Source: Clostridium sp. chh4-2
Lineage (GTDB): Bacteria; Bacillota; Clostridia; Lachnospirales; Lachnospiraceae
Assembly: GCF_002899675.1 (NCBI RefSeq)
Contig: NZ_PKUU01000025.1
Coordinates: forward strand, 1-48,554
Length of the DNA: 48,554 bases
Direction: 5' to 3'
Of the stretch, positions 17,891 to 26,374 are shown piece after piece (position 1 is the stretch's first letter; the number at the start of each line of letters is the position of its first letter). The position numbers were made by a program, and so were the translations under genes. The notes beneath the pieces were generated by a model. The model worked only from the letters and a program-made list of their open reading frames with translations. It ran no database searches and was not told the DNA's origin.

Positions 17891-18782
17891 AATTAAATCC
17901 ACCCAGATACCGGTCGAACAAATTAAGCAGCAGTCTGAGCAGATACTTTACCGGTTCCGATAAAATGATATTCTTTGAATAGGCCGCGGCCACGTAAAAA
18001 GGCTGGGGCGGGTCCAGCGGATAGGTATGGAAGGAATCTTCTGCATGAAGTGAGAATTTGGGGATGAAACAGTTGCTCAGCCCTCTGTTTAACATATACC
18101 GTTCCGTTGTATAATCATTGGTTTCGCAGAGGATTTTAGGCGTGATCCCCATGGAATTCAGCGCTTTGTCTTCGATATTTCTGGAGTAGGTGTCAGGAGG
18201 GTCCAGAATAAAGTAGTCGCCGGCCAGGATGGAATAACCGTCTTTAAACGGATTTTCTTCCTTCAGCGCAGGATGGCCTGCCGGAAGGGCCAGCAATAGT
18301 TCATCCTTGCACAGCGGCAGAAATTCCAGGCTTCCATGCTGCAGGGAAGAGGTCAGAACCACCGCAATATCCAGATTGCCCTGAATCAGGGCTTCTTTTG
18401 CATCCTGAGAACTGTATTGGCGGGTGGAAATCTCGATATCGGGAAATTCCCGGCGGAATGCGGGCAGGCACTCCACGGCATTGACCGGAGCGTAGCCGAA
18501 GCGTATAAAATTCCTGGACGTATAATTCATATTGGTCAGCTGTTTTAAGGCTTCCTGTTTAATGTGAAGAATGGACTGGCCGCCGTTGATGTAGATGCGC
18601 CCGGCGTCTGTGAGGGCCAAAGCATTTTTCTCCCGAACGAACAGGGGGGTTTTAAGTTCCGCTTCCAGCTTTTTTAACTGCTGGCTCAGGGCGGGCTGCG
18701 AAATGTATAATTTTTCGGCGGCTTTGCTCAGGCTTTTTTCTTCGGAAATTGCGATCATATATTCGATAATCCGTGTATCCAT
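17889..18782 (-). CDS. LysR-type transcriptional regulator
   Basis: 297 aa. The N-terminal helix-turn-helix contains SLSKAAEKLYISQPALSQQL and the effector-binding domain follows. The ATG at 18782 (MDTRIIEYMI) has AGGAG 8 nt upstream on the minus strand. An in-frame start at 18821 would add 13 residues without a ribosome-binding site. It lies 60 nt downstream of another LysR gene in the same direction and converges on the UxaA gene. It has no divergent target of its own, so it may act on either neighbouring module. Confidence 0.9.
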   Translation of the reverse strand: MDTRIIEYMIAISEEKSLSKAAEKLYISQPALSQQLKKLEAELKTPLFVREKNALALTDAGRIYINGGQSILHIKQEALKQLTNMNYTSRNFIRFGYAPVNAVECLPAFRREFPDIEISTRQYSSQDAKEALIQGNLDIAVVLTSSLQHGSLEFLPLCKDELLLALPAGHPALKEENPFKDGYSILAGDYFILDPPDTYSRNIEDKALNSMGITPKILCETNDYTTERYMLNRGLSNCFIPKFSLHAEDSFHTYPLDPPQPFYVAAAYSKNIILSEPVKYLLRLLLNLFDRYLGGFN

Positions 18783-18842
18783 TGGGTATCTCCTGTTTTG
18801 ACAGATTGCGGTAACAGACAAGGAAAGATGAACTGTTACAAA

Positions 18843-19844
18843 TTATAGGGTAAAGGTGGTGGGTTCGTCTATGAAGTCCGGCAGGCTGAATTCATCCATG
18901 ATCTGCTTTGCCAAAGGCGTGGGATTCAGCCGGTATCTGGGATGGTTGCAGTCGGAAGCCAGAATGAGGGCGGTCAGATAGCGCTCCTCTTCCCGCAGCT
19001 CATGATTTTTCGGAACCATAACGGTGAGGTTCAGATAGTAGCGTGGCCTCAGGGAAAAATAGACGATATGATCCGAGGGTTTCATGGAGGACTTGGGGAG
19101 AAGGCATACTCCGGCCCCGCTCTGTATCATGTTAAGCAGAACCAGATTGTTGTTGGATTCATATACAATCGTCGGATTCATCTGATTCTGCTTAAAAATG
19201 CTGTCGGACAAGGTGCGTATGGTAGACCCCTTGCCGCCTAAGAGAAAGGGACTGTCCTGAAAATTCCTGATATCAACAGGAGTCAGATGGTCCAGATCTT
19301 TGCTGGCGGACGAGGCCAGCTGATGAAAGACCGGCACACAGAGAACGATATCTTCCTCACACGCAGAAATGTGCAGGATATCAGGGCTGTCCAGATCGAT
19401 ACACGTGCCCAGGGCGATATCCACAGTCCGGTCGGTGACCGCCTGCCTGAGTCCGGCCATATAATTTTCTTTAATGGAAATGTTAATGTTGGGGTACCGC
19501 TTGCAAAAGAGTGGGAAAATGCGGGCGATGGCGATGGAACCTCTGAGAGGCGTGGCCCCTACCGTAATGGTTTCTTTATATTCTCTGGATAAGGAGCCGA
19601 TGGTCTGATAGGTCTGCTCTTTAACGGAGACAATTTTTCTCGCAGCTTCCACATAGATCCTTCCGGCGGCTGTGAGAAGAAGCTTTTTTTTATGCCTTAA
19701 AAAGAGCTCCGTATGCAGCTCCTTTTCCAAATCGGCCAGATATTTGCTCAGCGCCGGTTGGGAAACTCCTACTTCGGCGGCGGCAGCGGAGAGATTCTCT
19801 TTTTCTGCAATTGCTATAATATAAGTGAGTTGACGTGTATTCAT
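18843..19844 (-). CDS. LysR-type transcriptional regulator
   Basis: 333 aa, slightly long for the family because of a C-terminal tail. The helix-turn-helix contains NLSAAAAEVGVSQPALSKYL, and the substrate-binding domain runs from about residue 90 to residue 300. It is divergent from the TctC-TctB-TctA-esterase operon at 20076, separated by 231 bp holding a perfect 16-bp inverted repeat, so it is the likely regulator of that operon. The start has GAGAGGAA upstream on the minus strand. Confidence 0.9.
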   Translation of the reverse strand: MNTRQLTYIIAIAEKENLSAAAAEVGVSQPALSKYLADLEKELHTELFLRHKKKLLLTAAGRIYVEAARKIVSVKEQTYQTIGSLSREYKETITVGATPLRGSIAIARIFPLFCKRYPNINISIKENYMAGLRQAVTDRTVDIALGTCIDLDSPDILHISACEEDIVLCVPVFHQLASSASKDLDHLTPVDIRNFQDSPFLLGGKGSTIRTLSDSIFKQNQMNPTIVYESNNNLVLLNMIQSGAGVCLLPKSSMKPSDHIVYFSLRPRYYLNLTVMVPKNHELREEERYLTALILASDCNHPRYRLNPTPLAKQIMDEFSLPDFIDEPTTFTL

Positions 19845-19968
19845 AAAATTCCTCTCAAGAAATATAACTTTTGCTTATATAATATATAATTTATAAGTGT
19901 TTGTCAATCCTAAAATTGTGTAATATAATCATAAATGACAAGGGGAATCCTACAGAGATACAGACCAA

Positions 19969-19998
19969 TTGTCGGAAAAATGAAAAATAAAGTATAAC
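19969..19998 (+). promoter_or_regulatory. Putative promoter of the TctCBA-esterase operon
   Basis: TTGTCG at 19969-19974 and TATAAC at 19993-19998 are spaced by 18 bp. The -10 falls inside the left arm of the palindrome at 19993-20033, so a protein bound there would cover the -10 and the transcription start. Confidence 0.4.
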
Positions 19999-20033
19999 TA
20001 TTGATTATCTAAATGACATAATCAATAGTTATA
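19993..20033. promoter_or_regulatory. Perfect inverted repeat, probable operator of the Tct operon
   Basis: TATAACTATTGATTAT at 19993-20008 and ATAATCAATAGTTATA at 20018-20033 are exact reverse complements around a 9-nt spacer. The core CTATTGA...TCAATAG recurs at 42541-42565 before another transporter operon. No T-tract follows, so an operator is more likely than a terminator. Confidence 0.65.
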
Positions 20034-20075
20034 AATGAAAAAAGAAGACTTACCAGTATAGGGAGGAAAAAAGAC

Positions 20076-21176
20076 ATGAGAAAGAAAATCAGTATTTTAG
20101 CAGCAGCAATTATCACAGCGGCATCATTGGCAGCATGCGGCGGCGGTGCAGCAAAAACCAGCACATCTGCATCTTCACAGGATACAAAGACAGAAGCGGC
20201 TAAAACAGAAGCAGCAAAGACAGATGCGGCCAAAACAGAAGCGGCATCGGAAGCAGGATCAGCATCCACGACAGACTGGCCTAAGTCAGCCATTACAGTG
20301 AACGTTCCGGCTAAAGCAGGCGGCGGAACCGACTTACAGGTTCGTTATATCACGACTGCATGGCAGAAAACAGTTGGAGCTTCTGTGGCGGTTGTCAACT
20401 TTGACAATGCACAGGTTGGTATGGAGACCGGAAGAACTGCTCCGGCGGACGGCTACAGCCTTTTAGCGAACCACAGCGGATGCCTTTGCCAGTATCAGAC
20501 CGGCGCATCAGAGATCAATCCTGTGGAAGATTATGAAATCGTAGCTGCTATGCAGTATATGGGAGACCAGGCGATTATCGTAGCTCCTGACGCGCCATAT
20601 AACAATATGACTGAATTTATCGAATATGCAAAAGCTCATCCGGGCGAGGTTTCCTGCGCCATTGCCAACGGAAACTCTTCCCATTTCATCTGGGGACAGA
20701 TCGCAAAAGCGACAGGCGTTGAGTTTAAGATGGTAGAAGCTGCCAATGAAACAGAGAAACTTACCAATGTGGCAGGCGGATTCATTTCAGCAGGCAATGT
20801 AACCTATCAGAACGCAGTGCAGTACGTAGAAGGCGGCAAGGTAAAAGTAATCGGTATGATCAGCCGTGACGGCAAGGACGTGGAAGAAGTTGTGGCAAGA
20901 GGGGATAACTGGAAAACACTTCAGTCCCAGGGCGTAGACGCATCATGGGGCTCCAATATCTACGTATTCGCACCAAAGGGAACCGATGCTGCGACCGTAG
21001 AGGCCATCAACGCTTCTTTACAGGCAGTTCTGGATGATCCGGACTTTATCGCAGGATGTGAAGCCATGGGCGCTACTCCGGAATGGCATACAGTAGAAGA
21101 GAGCAAACAGATGCTGGAAGACGAACAGAAGGCAATTGTGGAAGTTGCAACTTCTCTGGGAATCAATGTGAGATAA
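20076..21176 (+). CDS. Tripartite tricarboxylate transporter substrate-binding lipoprotein (TctC/Bug family)
   Basis: 366 aa. A signal peptide with lipobox LAAC is followed by a low-complexity linker of tandem KTEAA/KTDAA repeats (about residues 32-60) that tethers the binding domain. The TctC/Bug fold runs from WPKSAITVNVPAKAGGGTDL near residue 68 to the C-terminus, with typical FDNAQVGMETGRTAPADGY and APKGTDAATVEAINA. It captures a carboxylate outside the cell for the TctB/TctA membrane unit. It heads the operon and the membrane genes follow. The ligand is unknown; the downstream esterases hint at an ester or aromatic acid derivative, which is inference. Confidence 0.92.
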   Translation: MRKKISILAAAIITAASLAACGGGAAKTSTSASSQDTKTEAAKTEAAKTDAAKTEAASEAGSASTTDWPKSAITVNVPAKAGGGTDLQVRYITTAWQKTVGASVAVVNFDNAQVGMETGRTAPADGYSLLANHSGCLCQYQTGASEINPVEDYEIVAAMQYMGDQAIIVAPDAPYNNMTEFIEYAKAHPGEVSCAIANGNSSHFIWGQIAKATGVEFKMVEAANETEKLTNVAGGFISAGNVTYQNAVQYVEGGKVKVIGMISRDGKDVEEVVARGDNWKTLQSQGVDASWGSNIYVFAPKGTDAATVEAINASLQAVLDDPDFIAGCEAMGATPEWHTVEESKQMLEDEQKAIVEVATSLGINVR

Positions 21177-21214
21177 AACATTTGTTGTAAGACAGATGAA
21201 ATGAGGAGGAAAAC

Positions 21215-21676
21215 GTGAAAGTAAGCAAGGATAAGATCGTAAGTGTTGTATTTATACTGCTCAGTATTGCAATTCTTGTACTGACACAACAGGTAAGGAT
21301 TCTGCCGAATCTGGCAGAACCCGGACCCCGCCTTTTCCCGCAGATTGCGGCGATCGGCATGATTTTGTGCGGTATTGGCATGTTCTTTTCAAAAGATCCG
21401 GAATCTGACGGAGGAACCATATATTTAACCAAAGAGGGCTGGAAGCGTTTTGCTGTGGTGATTGCAGTGATGGCGGCTTATATCCTTGGACTGACATTCC
21501 TTGGATTCCTGATTGCGACACCGCTTGCAATGCTGGGATTCATCGCTGTCCTCAGAAGCGGAAAACCTGTTTCTAAGATCGCCTCTGTGGTGATCGCTTT
21601 GGCAGTGACCGGTATTTTGTATTTTGTATTTGTAAAGCTGTTTGTTATTCCACTGCCTATGGGCAGATTATTTTAG
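21215..21676 (+). CDS. Tripartite tricarboxylate transporter small membrane subunit (TctB)
   Basis: 153 aa with four predicted transmembrane segments: near residues 5-22, 40-55, 78-110 and 118-145. It has the family pattern RILPNLAEPGPRLFPQIAAIGM near residue 27. Size, topology and position between the TctC and TctA genes identify it. The start is GTG 21215 with GAGGAGG upstream at good spacing. It is required for assembly and function of the transporter rather than for ligand recognition. Confidence 0.9.
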   Translation: MKVSKDKIVSVVFILLSIAILVLTQQVRILPNLAEPGPRLFPQIAAIGMILCGIGMFFSKDPESDGGTIYLTKEGWKRFAVVIAVMAAYILGLTFLGFLIATPLAMLGFIAVLRSGKPVSKIASVVIALAVTGILYFVFVKLFVIPLPMGRLF

Positions 21677-21691
21677 GGGAGGTTACAGAAT

Positions 21692-23185
21692 ATGGAAGCA
21701 TATTTAGGCGCATTAATGACTGTTCTGCAGCCGTCTCATTTACTGATTATATTAGTATGCAGTCTGGCTGGTATTGTATTTGGCGCGATTCCGGGATTAT
21801 CCGGCGGATTGGGCGTATCGCTGCTTTTACCGCTTACATTTGGCATGGAACCCACTCTTGGTTTTGCCATGCTGATCGGTATGTGGGTCGGCGGCGTGTC
21901 GGGTTCCTTTATCGCAGCTACTTTGGTTGGAATTCCGGGATCTCCGGCCTCAATCGCAACCTGCTTTGACGCTTATCCCATGAGTCAGAAGGGGGAGACG
22001 GTCAGGGCTTTGAGCATTGGAATTCTGGGTTCTTTTACAGGTACATTTTTCTCTGTCGTTATCGCGACTGTGCTCAGTCCGGTAATTGCGGATCTGGCTT
22101 TAAAATTGGGGCCGTGGGAATATTTCTCCCTGTGCTTCTGCGCCATCACACTGGTGGCTTCTCTGTCAAAGGGGAGCATATTCAAAGGCCTGATGGGCGC
22201 ATTTCTCGGTATCTTTATCGCCACAATCGGTATGGACCCCGTTACAGCCCAAAGGCGTTTTACGTTCGGCAGCATCTGGCTGAGCGCGGGAATCAGCATG
22301 GTTCCGCTGATGTTGGGTGTATTTGCCATCAAACAGGTGGCGGTTGATTACGCAAAAGGGCAGCAGGATATGCCCGAAGTGGATACCAAGGGTATTAAGG
22401 GAATTGGAATTAAAATAGCGGATATAACCAGCAATATTGTAAATATCATCCGTTCTTTCATGATCGGACTCTGGATCGGATTCCTTCCGGGCATGGGTTC
22501 CGGGCTCTCCAACATGGTTGCATATGCACAGGCCAAATCCGGTTCCAAAAAGCCGGAAGAATTTGGAAAAGGCTGTCCTGACGGCATCTGGGCATCGGAA
22601 GTTTCCAACAATGCTTCCGTAGGCGGAGCGCTGATCCCCATGATGGCTTTGGGTATTCCGGGAGATTCCACCACGGCGCTTTTGTTATCCGGTCTGATGA
22701 TTCACGGACTTCAGCCGGGGCCTTTGATGATCGGCGCCAATCCGCAGGTTTCTTATGTGATTTTTGCTGCTACTCTGGTAGCGGCTGTGCTGGTGCTATT
22801 CATGCAGCTGTTCGGTATGAGATGGTTCCCTTATCTGTTAAAGGTTCCTTATCATTACCTTTACGGAATCATTTTGGTTATGTGTTTTGTAGGCGGATAT
22901 ACAAGCAGCAATACCATGTTCAATGTTGTGATGATGTTAGTATTTGCAGGTCTTAGTATCCTGATGGATATGGCAAAGATTCCGAGCAGTCCGTTTATTC
23001 TGGCGTTTATTTTAGGACCGAAACTGGAGGAATACTTCAGAAAAGGTGTGAGTTACGGCAACAACGGCATTGCAGATTTTGTTTTGAGACCAGTTTCGTT
23101 GATCTTTTTGCTGGTTGCAGTGGTGAGCGTTGCATGGCCATACATAAAAGATATGCTGAATAAAAAGAAATCGGCAGCAAATTAA
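21692..23185 (+). CDS. Tripartite tricarboxylate transporter large membrane subunit (TctA)
   Basis: 497 aa, standard TctA length, with about 11-12 hydrophobic helices. The conserved GAIPGLSGGLGVSLLLPLTFGM near residue 31 and its repeat GFLPGMGSGLSNMVAYAQAK near residue 260 are the TctA hallmarks. LGIPGDSTTALLLSGLMIHGLQPGP near residue 323 is also typical. It forms the translocation path. It lies 15 nt after TctB, and the first esterase gene starts 21 nt after its end, so uptake and hydrolysis are probably co-expressed. Confidence 0.93.
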   Translation: MEAYLGALMTVLQPSHLLIILVCSLAGIVFGAIPGLSGGLGVSLLLPLTFGMEPTLGFAMLIGMWVGGVSGSFIAATLVGIPGSPASIATCFDAYPMSQKGETVRALSIGILGSFTGTFFSVVIATVLSPVIADLALKLGPWEYFSLCFCAITLVASLSKGSIFKGLMGAFLGIFIATIGMDPVTAQRRFTFGSIWLSAGISMVPLMLGVFAIKQVAVDYAKGQQDMPEVDTKGIKGIGIKIADITSNIVNIIRSFMIGLWIGFLPGMGSGLSNMVAYAQAKSGSKKPEEFGKGCPDGIWASEVSNNASVGGALIPMMALGIPGDSTTALLLSGLMIHGLQPGPLMIGANPQVSYVIFAATLVAAVLVLFMQLFGMRWFPYLLKVPYHYLYGIILVMCFVGGYTSSNTMFNVVMMLVFAGLSILMDMAKIPSSPFILAFILGPKLEEYFRKGVSYGNNGIADFVLRPVSLIFLLVAVVSVAWPYIKDMLNKKKSAAN

Positions 23186-23206
23186 TAAAGGACGGAGGTT
23201 TTTCAG

Positions 23207-24136
23207 GTGAAATATTACATTAATCCGGAGCGCCGTAAGCCCACTATTAATTTTGTGGATCACATTGTATATTCTAAAGTGAATGATTTGGAGAGAAATC
23301 CTCTGAATCTGGAATTATCCATTATGTCGGCAAGCGGAAACAGTGAATTAAAAGCGGCCATGGCCGATGCGAAGGAGACGGATAAGGTGGGGATACAGCC
23401 TGTCATTATCTGGATTTCCGGCGGCGGTTACAGGGGCGTTGACAAGAATCAGATGATCGCGGAGATCGAATATCTGGCGGAATCCGGTTATGCGGTGATC
23501 CCCGTGTATTACAGGAGCAGCGCTCAGGGACATTGGCCGGATCAGTTGATTGATGTTAAGACGGCAATCCGTTTTTTACGGGCTCATGCAAAAGAATACC
23601 AGCTGGACCCGGACCGTATCGGAATTATGGGAAGAAGCGCCGGCGGCCATCTGGCGGCCATGGCGGCGCTGAATCTGGACGGTTACGATACGGAGGAATG
23701 GAAGGGATATTCGTCTAAGGTCCAGGCGGCATATGATATGTTCGGGCCGGTGGACGTGGTGCAGTTAATGAAGCACGACAGGGTGCAGATGGAAAACGAC
23801 CCCAATTACCGGTGGAAAACGGTGGAAGAAACTCATGCCGGGGCCCTTATGGGAGGCGATCCCGATACCATGCTGGAACGCGCCAAGGATGCCAGCGCCG
23901 TTTACCGTTTGGAAGAGGCGGCGGATATGGCTCCTATGCTGATCATGCATGGGGATTCGGACTGGCTGGTTCCTCCGTCCATCAGCATTGAATTCTATCA
24001 GAAACTGGTGGAAACAGGGCGTGAGGACAAGGTGGAGCTGTACCTTTTAAAAGGGGCGGGCCACGGCACTCCGGAGTTTTTCCAATATCAGACAAAAGAG
24101 ATCGTGACCAATTTTTTTGATAAATACTTGCTTTAA
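23207..24136 (+). CDS. Alpha/beta hydrolase, BD-FAE-like esterase
   Basis: 309 aa, no signal peptide, cytoplasmic. It has WISGGGYRG (oxyanion region) near residue 68, the nucleophile elbow IMGRSAGGH near residue 145, an acid in MHGDSDWLVPP near residue 248 and a His in KGAGHG near residue 285. The pattern resembles bacterial feruloyl/acetyl-xylan-esterase-like (BD-FAE) proteins, which cleave small acyl or aryl esters. The GTG start at 23207 has GGAGG about 9 nt upstream. It is the fourth gene of the Tct operon, so the imported carboxylate is probably an ester. Confidence 0.85.
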   Translation: MKYYINPERRKPTINFVDHIVYSKVNDLERNPLNLELSIMSASGNSELKAAMADAKETDKVGIQPVIIWISGGGYRGVDKNQMIAEIEYLAESGYAVIPVYYRSSAQGHWPDQLIDVKTAIRFLRAHAKEYQLDPDRIGIMGRSAGGHLAAMAALNLDGYDTEEWKGYSSKVQAAYDMFGPVDVVQLMKHDRVQMENDPNYRWKTVEETHAGALMGGDPDTMLERAKDASAVYRLEEAADMAPMLIMHGDSDWLVPPSISIEFYQKLVETGREDKVELYLLKGAGHGTPEFFQYQTKEIVTNFFDKYLL

Positions 24137-24163
24137 CAAATATAAGATTTGCCAAGACAGGAC

Positions 24164-24187
24164 TGACGGCAGGCATGCCTGCCGTCA
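24164..24187. repeat. Perfect 24-bp palindrome
   Basis: A 24-bp perfect palindrome centred on GCATGC, with arms TGACGGCAGGCA and TGCCTGCCGTCA, lies in the gap between two hydrolase genes. No T-run follows it, so it looks more like a protein-binding site or an mRNA-end hairpin than a terminator. Confidence 0.6.
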
Positions 24188-24194
24188 AAAGTAA

Positions 24195-24231
24195 AGACAA
24201 CCAGAATCCTTTGATGTGGTTGTCTATTTTT
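24195..24231 (+). terminator. Probable intrinsic terminator or attenuator
   Basis: AGACAACC at 24195-24202 pairs with GGTTGTCT at 24218-24225, followed by ATTTTT. It lies between the Tct-esterase operon and the second hydrolase gene. It may end the operon or reduce read-through. Confidence 0.6.
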
Positions 24232-24304
24232 AAATCAAAATTCCTGCAAAATAATGCGAAAGTTCCATATATTTGAATGAAAGGCGGATAAAGGTGGGAG
24301 AATT

Positions 24305-25210
24305 ATGACATTTGAAGAGAAGATAAAATTAGCGGAGCAGCTGAGAAGCAGCAGCGTTTTGGAGGCTGAGCTGCCGGAAACATTTGAACAATACCAAAAT
24401 GAAACCATATGCGAAGAACATTTCGTGAACACGAGAGAAGGGGACACCCGGATCTATATCATCAAAAAGAAAGATAAAAGCGAGAACTGTCCTTTATACA
24501 TCAACATACACGGCGGCGGCTTTGTGCGCCCGCATATGGACCGGGATATTCTTTTCTGCTCCAGGATTTCCTATGAAGCGGACTGCGTTACCGTAGATGT
24601 AGATTATAAGCTGGCGCCGGAATACCCCTATCCAATTGCGTTCAATGAGTGTTATGATATAGTAAAGTGGGCGTTTGAAAACGCAGAATACCTGGGAATC
24701 GACCCGTCCAAAGTGGTTGTGGGCGGACACAGCGCAGGCGGTAATCTGACGGCGGCCATTGCCCTGAAAGCCAATGAAACAAAAGATTTTACCATGCGCC
24801 TTCAGATTCTGGATTATCCGCCGATGGATTTGTACACCGATCCGATGGAGAAAGAAGGGGCAGACGCATCCTTGATCTCGCCTGAGAGAGCCAGAGCGTT
24901 TAACGCCTTATATGCAGGAGATCCGGACATCGCAAAAGATCCCTATGTCTCCCCTGTATTCGCAACCGCGGATATGATGAAAGGCCTGCCGGAAGCGCTG
25001 GTGATTACAGCGGGCAAAGACAATTTAAGGTTTGAAGCCGAACAGTATGCATCAAAACTGATCGCCGCCGGAGTAAAGGTAACGGCCAAACGCTATCTGG
25101 ACTGCCGCCATGGGTTTATGACTCACTGTGTGGATGATTATATGGAAGGCCAAAAATTGTACATAGAAACGATGAAACAGATTTTTACAAAGGAGGAAGA
25201 AAATCAATGA
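24305..25210 (+). CDS. Alpha/beta hydrolase, hormone-sensitive-lipase-like esterase
   Basis: 301 aa, cytoplasmic. It shows INIHGGGFVRPH near residue 60, typical of the hormone-sensitive-lipase group, LAPEYPYPIAFNE near residue 102, the elbow VVGGHSAGGN near residue 137, a probable acid in TAGKDNLRFEAEQ near residue 237 and the His in CRHGFMTH near residue 263. The triad is complete. It differs in type from the 23207 esterase, so the two probably act on different bonds or successive intermediates. Its stop overlaps the DUF3237 start by 4 nt. Confidence 0.88.
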   Translation: MTFEEKIKLAEQLRSSSVLEAELPETFEQYQNETICEEHFVNTREGDTRIYIIKKKDKSENCPLYINIHGGGFVRPHMDRDILFCSRISYEADCVTVDVDYKLAPEYPYPIAFNECYDIVKWAFENAEYLGIDPSKVVVGGHSAGGNLTAAIALKANETKDFTMRLQILDYPPMDLYTDPMEKEGADASLISPERARAFNALYAGDPDIAKDPYVSPVFATADMMKGLPEALVITAGKDNLRFEAEQYASKLIAAGVKVTAKRYLDCRHGFMTHCVDDYMEGQKLYIETMKQIFTKEEENQ

Positions 25211-25653
25211 CAACAAAACTGGACGCTGAACTGATCATGGAACTGAGGGTGGACTGCCCGGAACGGCTGGAAGTGGGCGCAAATGACTGGGGATATTTGA
25301 GAGCGATTCTCATAAGCGGAGGAAGCTTCCATGGAAAATTAAACGGTACCGTGGTTCCGGGAGGCGCGGACTGGAATATGGGACACGGCGGGGATTCGGA
25401 AGACAGCGTCACTTCGGCTACCGTATTTGCAAAGTATCTGCTGAAAACGGATGACGGCGTGTATATTGCAATTGAAAATCTTGGCTATAAAAGCCGTGTG
25501 CATGAAAATTCCGTAATTGCCACTATGCCTACCTTTCATGCGCCGCGCGGCAAGTATGAATGGCTGAATTATGGAGTTTATGTGGCCAGCTTAAATGGAT
25601 CGGTAAAGGATGGAATCAGAGGCGTGGATATCTGTATCTATAAGATGCTTTAA
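25207..25653 (+). CDS. DUF3237 family protein
   Basis: 148 aa, matching the usual length of DUF3237 (UPF0311) proteins, a small beta-barrel family without an assigned reaction. Recognisable features are RLEVGANDWGYLRAILISGG near residue 18, GTVVPGGADWNM near residue 46, DGVYIAIENLGY near residue 83 and the closing FHAPRGKYEWLN. It overlaps the hormone-sensitive-lipase-like esterase gene by 4 nt and shares its operon, so it probably handles the same compound or its product. A dispersed repeat starts 2 nt after its stop. Confidence 0.85.
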   Translation: MTTKLDAELIMELRVDCPERLEVGANDWGYLRAILISGGSFHGKLNGTVVPGGADWNMGHGGDSEDSVTSATVFAKYLLKTDDGVYIAIENLGYKSRVHENSVIATMPTFHAPRGKYEWLNYGVYVASLNGSVKDGIRGVDICIYKML

Positions 25654-25654
25654 A

Positions 25655-25707
25655 GTAAAGGGTGAAGGCATTTTCGAAAAAGCCTTGAGGGTCCATGTAA
25701 ATTTTGA
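25655..25707 (+). repeat. REP-like repeat unit
   Basis: GTAAAGGGTGAAGG, ATTTTCGAAAAAGCCTTGAG and GTCCATGTAAA occur in the same order as in the element at 44-100 (minus strand). Internally AAGGC and GCCTT flank TTTTCGAAAA, forming a small palindrome. It starts 2 nt after the DUF3237 stop codon. Confidence 0.8.
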
Positions 25708-25720
25708 TACAAATGCACCG

Positions 25721-25778
25721 GGCATCAAAAAGGGCGGCGGATAAAGCAGAAATCCGCCGCCCTTTCTGGTGCCTTTTT
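25721..25778 (+). terminator. Strong intrinsic terminator
   Basis: The arm from 25721 (GGCATCAAAAAGGGCGG, ending CGGAT at 25742) pairs with the arm that runs to 25773 (ATCCGCCGCCCTTTCTGG, then TGCC), with two mismatches. TTTTT follows. It ends the operon that carries the second esterase and DUF3237. Confidence 0.9.
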
Positions 25779-25851
25779 CCGCCTTCACACTTTGGTCCCG
25801 TATCCTTTTCCATTCGCACCATTGGCTGCCGCTGGCTTATCAATAAAAAAC

Positions 25852-25869
25852 TAGTTGAATATTCAACTA
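25852..25869. promoter_or_regulatory. MarR operator 1
   Basis: TAGTTGAATATTCAACTA is a perfect 18-bp palindrome covering the -35 hexamer TTGAAT of the MarR promoter. Its half-site TAGTTGA...CAACTA recurs 40 bp downstream, centre to centre. Binding by the adjacent MarR protein is inferred. Confidence 0.75.
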
Positions 25870-25883
25870 ATGTGATGTATAAT
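25855..25883 (+). promoter_or_regulatory. Promoter of the MarR-MATE operon
   Basis: TTGAAT at 25855-25860 and TATAAT at 25878-25883 are spaced by exactly 17 bp. The -35 lies in operator 1 and the transcription start would fall just before operator 2, a classic autorepression layout. Confidence 0.8.
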
Positions 25884-25890
25884 ATCCAAG

Positions 25891-25910
25891 ATAGTTGAGT
25901 ATGCAACTAT
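25891..25910. promoter_or_regulatory. MarR operator 2
   Basis: ATAGTTGAGTATGCAACTAT has perfect 7-bp arms (ATAGTTG and CAACTAT) around 6 nt, matching operator 1. It lies just downstream of the predicted transcription start. Confidence 0.7.
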
Positions 25911-25937
25911 TTAAGAGAGGAGTGGGAGTCGAGGAAA

Positions 25938-26372
25938 ATGGAAACGAATTTAAACAAATATGCGTCTATCATTTACCGACAGGCACAGCGTTACTATGAC
26001 AGAGAGCTTTCAAAATATGGTATTGGCTGCGGACAGCAGTTTTTTTTGCTGCATATCCATTCCAACCAGGGAACCAGCATGTATGACTTGGCCCAGCTGG
26101 GTCATTTTGACAAGGGAACTGTGACGAAAGCGGTGCAGAAGCTGGAAGAAGAAGATTATATACGGATCGAGGTAGATGCGAAAGACCGGAGGATACGGCG
26201 GCTTTATACCACGGAAAAGGCCGAGGCAGTATTTCAGGCTGTCTACGATATGCGGGTGAAGTGGAATGGGGTTATGACGGAAGGTATGACCGAAGAAGAG
26301 GTCAGAACGGCTTCCAGGCTGATGGCCAAGATGGCTGAAAATGTGTATCACTATATGAACGGAGGAATTTGA
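25938..26372 (+). CDS. MarR family transcriptional regulator
   Basis: 144 aa, the standard family length. The winged helix-turn-helix spans about residues 35-95, with MYDLAQLGHFDKGTVTKAV as helix-turn-helix and the wing DAKDRRIRRLYTTEKAE. Flanking helices form the dimer interface. It probably represses its own promoter through the two TAGTTGA palindromes at 25852 and 25891, so that ligand binding would induce the MATE exporter that follows with a 3-nt gap or less. A GAGG lies upstream of ATG 25938. Confidence 0.92.
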   Translation: METNLNKYASIIYRQAQRYYDRELSKYGIGCGQQFFLLHIHSNQGTSMYDLAQLGHFDKGTVTKAVQKLEEEDYIRIEVDAKDRRIRRLYTTEKAEAVFQAVYDMRVKWNGVMTEGMTEEEVRTASRLMAKMAENVYHYMNGGI

Positions 26373-26374
26373 CT

